A stretch of DNA of 9,660 nucleotides, from NCBI GenBank assembly GCA_003454335.1, contig DMKK01000263.1:1-9660 (forward strand), given 5' to 3'. Numbering within the stretch: position 1 is the first letter of the stretch; each line of letters begins with the position of its first letter. This DNA is from Gammaproteobacteria bacterium (GTDB lineage Bacteria > Pseudomonadota > Gammaproteobacteria > UBA9214). Both the position numbers and the translations under genes were made by a program. A model generated the notes under the pieces. It saw nothing but the letters and a program-made list of their open reading frames with translations. It did no database searches and was not told the origin of the DNA. Shown here one piece after another: positions 6,121 to 9,660 of the stretch.

Positions 6121-7077
6121 ATGAGTGATAACCAGGAACAAGCAGTTGCCGTGCTCGCACTGAATCCGGCGGTGGATATCAGCTATGAAATCCCGCAGTT
6201 GCTGGAATATCAGAAGGTGTGTGCCTCCAGGACCTCGTACTATCCAGGGGGAAACGGCATCAATGTCGCGCGCGCACTGACCGAACTGGGGGTGCCCGTG
6301 CATTGCTGTAGCACCGTCGGTGGAGAAAGCGGCGACCTGCTGCTGCGCCTGCTGGGCGATACCCTGGGCGATAATCACAACTGGTTTCGCTTGCAGGGTG
6401 AAACGCGGCTTAACACAAATATCATGCAGCAGAACCCGCCCGGCCAGTTCGAAATTACCAGTCTTGGGCCCGAGATCCCGGCTGATGTGCTTGCCGGGAT
6501 AACCGGCTGCTTCTTGAAGGTGGTGGATAACGGGTTTGCAGTGTTGACCGGCCTGATACCACCGGGTATGCCCGATTCCACCTACCGCGAACTGGCCGAA
6601 AAGGTCAGCGCACAGGGAGGAAAGGTGGTGCTGGACGCGTCCGCTACCGTGCTTGAACAGGCGCTGGAGGCCAAGCCTTACCTGGTCCGGTTGAACCGTT
6701 ATGCTCTCGAAATGAACTGCAAGCGGCGACTGGACAGCATCCCGCTTGCGGCGGAGGCAGCCCGGGCACTTCAGCAGGACGGAATAGAATACCTGTGTGT
6801 TTCTCTTGGTGGCGAGGGTGCGATCCTGAGCGACAGTGGCAACAGCTACCACTGCAGCGCACCAAAGGTACATAAACAGTCAACCGTTGGCAGCGGTGAT
6901 TCACTGGTTGCCGGTTTGATTGCCGGACTTCGAGAGGGTGCATCATCTGAAGATATGCTGCGATTGGGTGTTATGTGCGGCAGTAGCACTGCCGCGCATC
7001 CCGGAACCGAGCTGTTTACTCGCGGTGAACTGGATGAGGGCCTCATGGATCTCCAGGTAACCTGTCTGGATATTTAG
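6121..7077 (+). CDS. PfkB-family sugar-phosphate kinase (6-/1-phosphofructokinase-like)
   Basis: This 318-residue cytosolic kinase belongs to the ribokinase/PfkB fold, FruK/PfkB/LacC branch. LNPAVD (14-19) and PGGNGINVARAL (42-53) form the sugar-phosphate side. VLTGLIPPG (141-149) matches the family's SGSLPPG strand. STVGSGDSLVAG (254-265) supplies the anion hole and catalytic base D260 and closely resembles E. coli PfkB. By context it would phosphorylate fructose-6-phosphate or a related hexose phosphate with ATP. The usual KPN-x-x-E motif is altered to RLNRYA (190-195), so the conserved Lys and Glu are missing; see findings. GGAG lies 6 nt before the ATG, and the gene sits 13 nt after gpmI, indicating co-transcription. 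Tagatose-6-phosphate or 1-phosphofructokinase activity cannot be excluded. Confidence 0.88.
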   Translation: MSDNQEQAVAVLALNPAVDISYEIPQLLEYQKVCASRTSYYPGGNGINVARALTELGVPVHCCSTVGGESGDLLLRLLGDTLGDNHNWFRLQGETRLNTNIMQQNPPGQFEITSLGPEIPADVLAGITGCFLKVVDNGFAVLTGLIPPGMPDSTYRELAEKVSAQGGKVVLDASATVLEQALEAKPYLVRLNRYALEMNCKRRLDSIPLAAEAARALQQDGIEYLCVSLGGEGAILSDSGNSYHCSAPKVHKQSTVGSGDSLVAGLIAGLREGASSEDMLRLGVMCGSSTAAHPGTELFTRGELDEGLMDLQVTCLDI

Positions 7078-7111
7078 CAACATGGTAAATATTCACAACA
7101 TCCTACGGACT

Positions 7112-7137
7112 GATGGGTACGCTGCGCTTTACCCATC
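7112..7137. repeat. REP-like palindrome, GATGGGTA type
   Basis: GATGGGTA (7112-7119) pairs perfectly with TACCCATC (7130-7137) around CGCTGCGCTT. This resembles a dispersed intergenic palindrome seen in many gammaproteobacterial genomes. It begins 35 nt after the kinase stop, so it may protect the 3' end of the gpmI-kinase transcript or help termination. Confidence 0.6.
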
Positions 7138-7166
7138 CTACAGATAATCCAACTGTATCGATTTAG

Positions 7167-7215
7167 TGCAGGAGCGCTTTGCAAGCGCGAATCGCGGCTG
7201 CAAGCAGCTCCTACA
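7167..7215. repeat. REP-like cloverleaf palindrome
   Basis: Outer arms TGCAGGAGC (7167-7175) and GCTCCTACA (7207-7215) are complementary except for one mismatch. Inside are a perfect hairpin GCGCTT-TGC-AAGCGC (7174-7188), a central CGCG-AAT-CGCG and a small GCTG-CAAG-CAGC hairpin. This is the layout of Pseudomonas/Xanthomonas REP elements spread by RAYT transposases. No RAYT gene is in the window. Confidence 0.65.
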
Positions 7216-7267
7216 GGTAGTACGCGGCATGGTGAGGCGGGCATGATGTAGCCGGGGATTCGTTGCA

Positions 7268-7276
7268 TGTTATAGT
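7268..7276 (+). promoter_or_regulatory. Extended -10 promoter of the DUF1538 operon
   Basis: TGTTATAGT is an extended -10 (TGn plus TATAGT, 5 of 6 matches). The -35 region is weak. Transcription would begin near 7283, giving a ~34-nt leader before the ATG at 7317. It lies after both REP elements, so the operon has its own promoter. Confidence 0.5.
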
Positions 7277-7316
7277 GCCCGCTCCGCGAACAAGAAAAAA
7301 GGTCTGCCGTTTCCCG

Positions 7317-8051
7317 ATGTGGCGCTCCATCCTGGCTTTTGGTAAATCGTTGCTGGACAGTCTGCGGGACCTTGCACCCATCATTCTCGTGATTGCATTT
7401 TTCCAGCTGGTGGTACTGCAGCAGCCGATCCCGAACCTGGCCGGGTTGCTGGGTGGCACCCTGCTGGTAACACTGGGACTGACCTTTTTCATCTATGGCC
7501 TCAATATGGGGCTGTTCCCGATCGGCGAGTCCATGGCGCAGGCCTTCTCGCAGAAAGGCAGTATCTTCTGGCTCCTGCTATTCGCCTTTACCCTGGGCTT
7601 CAGCACCACCATCGCTGAACCAGCGCTGATCGCAGTGGCGGAAGAGGCCTCCGAGGTCGCGGCCGAGGGCGGCATGATCGAGGCCAGCGAGCAGGCCATG
7701 CACAGCTATGCAACAGGGCTGCGCCTGACCGTGGCATTTTCCGTGGGCCTGGCGATCGTTATCGGTGTGATGCGCATCCTCAAGGGCTGGCCCATTCATT
7801 ACCTGATCATCGGCGGTTATGCGTGCATCACCATCATGACGGCATTCGCGCCCCGCTCCATTATTGGTATCGCCTATGACTCCGGCGGCGTCACCACCTC
7901 AACGATCACCGTGCCCCTGGTCACCGCGCTGGGTGTCGGCCTGGCCTCCAGCATCCAGGGGCGTAATCCCATGATCGACGGCTTCGGCCTGATTGCCTTC
8001 GCATCGTTGACGCCGATGATCTTCGTTATGGGTTACGGGATGATCATCTGA
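7317..8051 (+). CDS. DUF1538 membrane protein, first subunit of a putative two-part cation/H+ antiporter
   Basis: This 244-residue inner-membrane protein has about seven hydrophobic segments (near 20-36, 46-66, 82-100, 134-154, 159-178, 192-212 and 223-243). Family signatures are GFSTTIAEPALIAVA (94-108), YDSGGVTTSTITVPLV (187-202) and DGFGLIAFASL (221-231). The first two hold acidic residues (E101, D188) in or near membrane segments, good candidates for ion or proton coupling. An acidic loop at ~109-129 is absent from its partner. From memory, a DUF1538 pair from Halomonas was reported as a two-component Na+(Li+,K+)/H+ antiporter (UmpAB); I infer the same role here. I chose the ATG at 7317 because an in-frame TTG at 7263 lies upstream of the likely transcription start and adds a basic, non-family stretch. 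AAGG upstream is poorly spaced (14 nt). The next gene overlaps as TGATG. Confidence 0.85.
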   Translation: MWRSILAFGKSLLDSLRDLAPIILVIAFFQLVVLQQPIPNLAGLLGGTLLVTLGLTFFIYGLNMGLFPIGESMAQAFSQKGSIFWLLLFAFTLGFSTTIAEPALIAVAEEASEVAAEGGMIEASEQAMHSYATGLRLTVAFSVGLAIVIGVMRILKGWPIHYLIIGGYACITIMTAFAPRSIIGIAYDSGGVTTSTITVPLVTALGVGLASSIQGRNPMIDGFGLIAFASLTPMIFVMGYGMII

Positions 8052-8833
8052 TGGAGTGGCTTGCCAGCTTGCTGGACACCCTGCTCGCCACCCTGCGGGA
8101 TGTGTTTCCCATCGCCGCGGTGATATTCGGCTTTCAGCTGCTTATCCTGCGCCGGCCAATCCCCAACCTGCGACGGACCCTGTTCGGCTTCTTCTACGTA
8201 TTGCTGGGTCTGTCATTGTTTTTACAGGGCCTGGAACAGGCGCTGTTTCCGCTGGGTCGTCTGATGGCCGAGCAGCTGACGCACCCCGAGTTCCTTGCAG
8301 ATGAAACCACCGGCCTGCTGCAGGCTACACACTGGATGGACTATTACTGGGTATATATTTTCGCGCTTGCCATCGGCTTCAGCACCACGGTAGCGGAACC
8401 GTCCCTGATCGCGGTCGCCATCAAGGCTAACCAGGTATCGGGCGGCGCCATCGGTGTCTGGGGGCTGCGTATCGCGGTGGCGATCGGGGTAGCGGTTGGC
8501 ATCTCGCTGGGAACATGGCGCATCGTGACCGGCTACCCGCTGCATTATTTTATTATTACCGGTTATATCTTTGTCATTTTTCAGACCTTTTACGCACCCC
8601 GCATCATCGTGCCGCTGGCATACGACTCGGGTGGTGTAACGACATCGACGGTAACCGTACCACTGGTGGCCGCGCTGGGCCTTGGCCTGGCTGAATCCGT
8701 CCCGGGCCGCAGTCCGCTGCTGGACGGCTTCGGACTGATTGCCTTTGCCAGTCTGTGTCCGATCATTTCGGTCATGGCCTACGCGCAGATCTCGGAATAC
8801 CGGTCAAAGCGCAGCGCTCGGAAAAAAGCGTAA
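8051..8833 (+). CDS. DUF1538 membrane protein, second subunit of a putative two-part cation/H+ antiporter
   Basis: This 260-residue paralogue of the preceding protein shares the same order of signatures: GFSTTVAEPSLIAVA (109-123), YDSGGVTTSTVTVPLV (191-206) and DGFGLIAFASL (225-235). E116 and D192 match the acidic residues of its partner. It has about seven hydrophobic segments and a positively charged C-terminal tail (YRSKRSARKKA) that should face the cytoplasm. Where the first subunit has an acidic loop, this one has a short AIKANQVSGGA turn, so the two are related but not interchangeable, as expected for a heteromer. The ATG overlaps the upstream stop by one base (TGATG), implying coupled translation in similar amounts. 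Function as an antiporter subunit is inferred from the family. Confidence 0.86.
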   Translation: MEWLASLLDTLLATLRDVFPIAAVIFGFQLLILRRPIPNLRRTLFGFFYVLLGLSLFLQGLEQALFPLGRLMAEQLTHPEFLADETTGLLQATHWMDYYWVYIFALAIGFSTTVAEPSLIAVAIKANQVSGGAIGVWGLRIAVAIGVAVGISLGTWRIVTGYPLHYFIITGYIFVIFQTFYAPRIIVPLAYDSGGVTTSTVTVPLVAALGLGLAESVPGRSPLLDGFGLIAFASLCPIISVMAYAQISEYRSKRSARKKA

Positions 8834-8834
8834 C

Positions 8835-8853
8835 ATTCCGCAAATAGAGGAAT
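8835..8853 (+). repeat. Small hairpin over the ribosome binding site of the PII-like gene
   Basis: ATTCC (8835-8839) pairs with GGAAT (8849-8853) around a 9-nt loop. The right arm includes the end of the Shine-Dalgarno AGAGG (8846-8850). The pairing is short (5 bp) and could be chance. If it forms, it would lower or tune translation of the PII-like protein relative to the membrane subunits. Confidence 0.25.
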
Positions 8854-8859
8854 ATTCAT

Positions 8860-9210
8860 ATGCACTTTAAACTTATAATTGCACTGGTTAAGGACAACAA
8901 GACCAATCAGGTAATGGCCGCCGCACGCAAGGCAGGCGCAACCGGTGCCACCGTGATCAACAACGCCCGCGGCGAAGGCCTGGAAACGAGCCGAACCTTC
9001 CTCGGCCTGACACTGGAGACACAGCGGGACATGGTAATGCTGCTGGTCGAGGAACACCTGAGCCGGAAGATCCTGGAAACCATTTGCAGGGTCGGTGAAT
9101 TCGACACCTCGCCCGGTACCGGTATCGCCTTTCAAATCGATGTGGAAGACGCCGTCGGGGTCCTGCATCAGGTAGAGGAATTGACAGACAAGGTAGAGGA
9201 GAAACTCTGA
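8860..9210 (+). CDS. PII-like (P-II family) signalling protein associated with DUF1538
   Basis: This 116-residue cytosolic protein is close to GlnB length (112). It follows the PII ferredoxin-like plan: a first strand (KLIIALV), a helix, ATGATVINNARGEG (29-40) leading to the T-loop, DMVMLLVEE (57-65), a second helix, and FDTSPGTGIAF (81-91) where PII has its B-loop. PII proteins are trimers that bind ATP/ADP and contact partners through the T-loop. Differences are clear. There is no tyrosine at all, so no uridylylation site. The T-loop is short. The GDGKI nucleotide motif is replaced by PGTGIA. It is therefore not an ordinary GlnB/GlnK, and no amtB, glnA or ntr gene is nearby. An AGAGG Shine-Dalgarno sits 9 nt before the ATG. 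Position suggests it controls the DUF1538 transporter, much as GlnK controls AmtB; the ligand is unknown. Confidence 0.85.
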   Translation: MHFKLIIALVKDNKTNQVMAAARKAGATGATVINNARGEGLETSRTFLGLTLETQRDMVMLLVEEHLSRKILETICRVGEFDTSPGTGIAFQIDVEDAVGVLHQVEELTDKVEEKL

Positions 9211-9611
9211 TGGAAAAAAAGACTATCCGTGTAAAAGACATTATGCGGACACATTTCGGTCGCATCGACCGACGGGAAACAGTCAGAACAGCCCTGTCCA
9301 TGATGCAGGATTCCAATGCCCGCGCGCTGATCGTGAACAAACGCGACGAGGAAGACGAACTGGGTATCGTCGTACTGGCGGACATCGCCAAACTGGTACT
9401 CGCCAGGGACAAGTCGCCGGACCGGGTGAATGTCTATGAAATCATGTCCAAACCGGTCATACAGGTTTCGCCACACATGGATATACGCTATTGCGCCCGC
9501 TTGTTTGACCGCTTCGGGCTGGAGCGGGCACCGGTTGTGGAAAACAGCGAGATACTGGGCATAGTAAGTTACCACGTGCTGGTACTGCGCGGCCTGACGC
9601 AGTTTCTGTAG
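9210..9611 (+). CDS. CBS-domain pair protein, last gene of the DUF1538 operon
   Basis: This 133-residue soluble protein is a minimal Bateman module. The first CBS (~7-65) includes VKDIMRTHFGRID, ARALIVNKRD and LGIVVLADIAKLVL. The second (~74-130) includes VYEIMSKPVIQVSP, LERAPVVENSEILGIVS and a closing helix. It binds, by family expectation, an adenine nucleotide. The ATG overlaps the PII-like stop by one base (TGATG), so the two sensors are translationally coupled and may act together on the DUF1538 transporter. Compared with the other CBS protein at 2105 it has a shorter first-to-second linker, so they are probably not recent duplicates. No gene is seen after it in the remaining 49 bases. 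Confidence 0.88.
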   Translation: MEKKTIRVKDIMRTHFGRIDRRETVRTALSMMQDSNARALIVNKRDEEDELGIVVLADIAKLVLARDKSPDRVNVYEIMSKPVIQVSPHMDIRYCARLFDRFGLERAPVVENSEILGIVSYHVLVLRGLTQFL

Positions 9612-9625
9612 ACGCCTCGTCGCCT

Positions 9626-9653
9626 GCAGGAATGGTCACTACGGGCTTCCTGC
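9626..9653 (+). repeat. Hairpin after the DUF1538 operon, possible terminator part
   Basis: GCAGGAA (9626-9632) pairs perfectly with TTCCTGC (9647-9653) around a 14-nt loop, 15 nt after the last stop codon. No T tract is visible before the window ends, so it could be a terminator stem or part of another REP-like element. Confidence 0.3.
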
Positions 9654-9660
9654 CCTCTAG

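Noticed and set aside
5992..6873. 293-codon open frame on the minus strand
   Set aside because: It is antisense to gpmI and the kinase, both of which have complete family motifs on the plus strand.
7101..7215. Possible CRISPR array or tRNA in the repeat-rich gap
   Set aside because: The two palindromes differ from each other, there is no regular repeat-spacer pattern, and there is no acceptor stem, T-loop or anticodon arrangement.
7263..7316. Upstream TTG start adding 18 residues to the first DUF1538 protein
   Set aside because: The codon lies before the extended -10 promoter's predicted start, and the added basic segment does not match the family's N-terminus.
8860..9210. Ordinary nitrogen regulator GlnB/GlnK
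   Set aside because: It has no uridylylation tyrosine and no GDGKI motif, and no ammonium-transport or glutamine synthetase genes are near.

Overview
The window looks like chromosomal DNA of a gammaproteobacterium, probably a free-living marine, saline or sulfur-oxidising type. This rests on even, moderately GC-rich coding, Pseudomonas/Xanthomonas-style REP palindromes, two separate predicted cation/proton antiporter modules, and a pyruvate/2-oxoacid:ferredoxin-type oxidoreductase. I cannot name genus or species. No plasmid, phage, IS, tRNA, rRNA or CRISPR signature was seen.

Layout. (1) 1-1819, minus strand: the first 606 residues of a fused alpha/gamma-type 2-oxoacid:acceptor oxidoreductase that runs off the left edge. 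(2) 1820-2104: a divergent intergenic region holding a perfect 15-bp palindrome, a consensus -10 box and a leader hairpin. (3) 2105-3937, plus strand: a CBS-pair protein followed after 3 nt by an ArsB/NhaD-family (ion transporter superfamily) antiporter. (4) 3963-4397, minus strand: a small DUF2934 protein with an N-terminal coiled coil and a Lys/Pro/Ala-rich tail, convergent with the antiporter. (5) 4398-4589: a divergent control region in which two opposing promoters share the same -10 bases, beside a near-perfect palindrome. (6) 4590-7077, plus strand: cofactor-independent phosphoglycerate mutase (gpmI, TTG start) and a PfkB-family sugar-phosphate kinase. (7) 7078-7316: two REP-like palindromes and an extended -10 promoter. 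(8) 7317-9611, plus strand: a tightly packed operon of two DUF1538 membrane proteins, a PII-like protein and a second CBS-pair protein.

How it fits together. Two modules pair a predicted cation/H+ antiporter with a CBS protein, a domain that usually senses adenine nucleotides. The second module adds a PII-like trimeric sensor. Between them lie two glycolytic enzymes, and next to the first is a ferredoxin-linked oxidoreductase. An attractive but unproven reading is that ion/proton transport is tuned to cellular energy state. The DUF1538-DUF1538-PII-CBS operon is the best candidate here for a little-described system: a two-subunit antiporter that appears to carry its own pair of nucleotide-sensing proteins.
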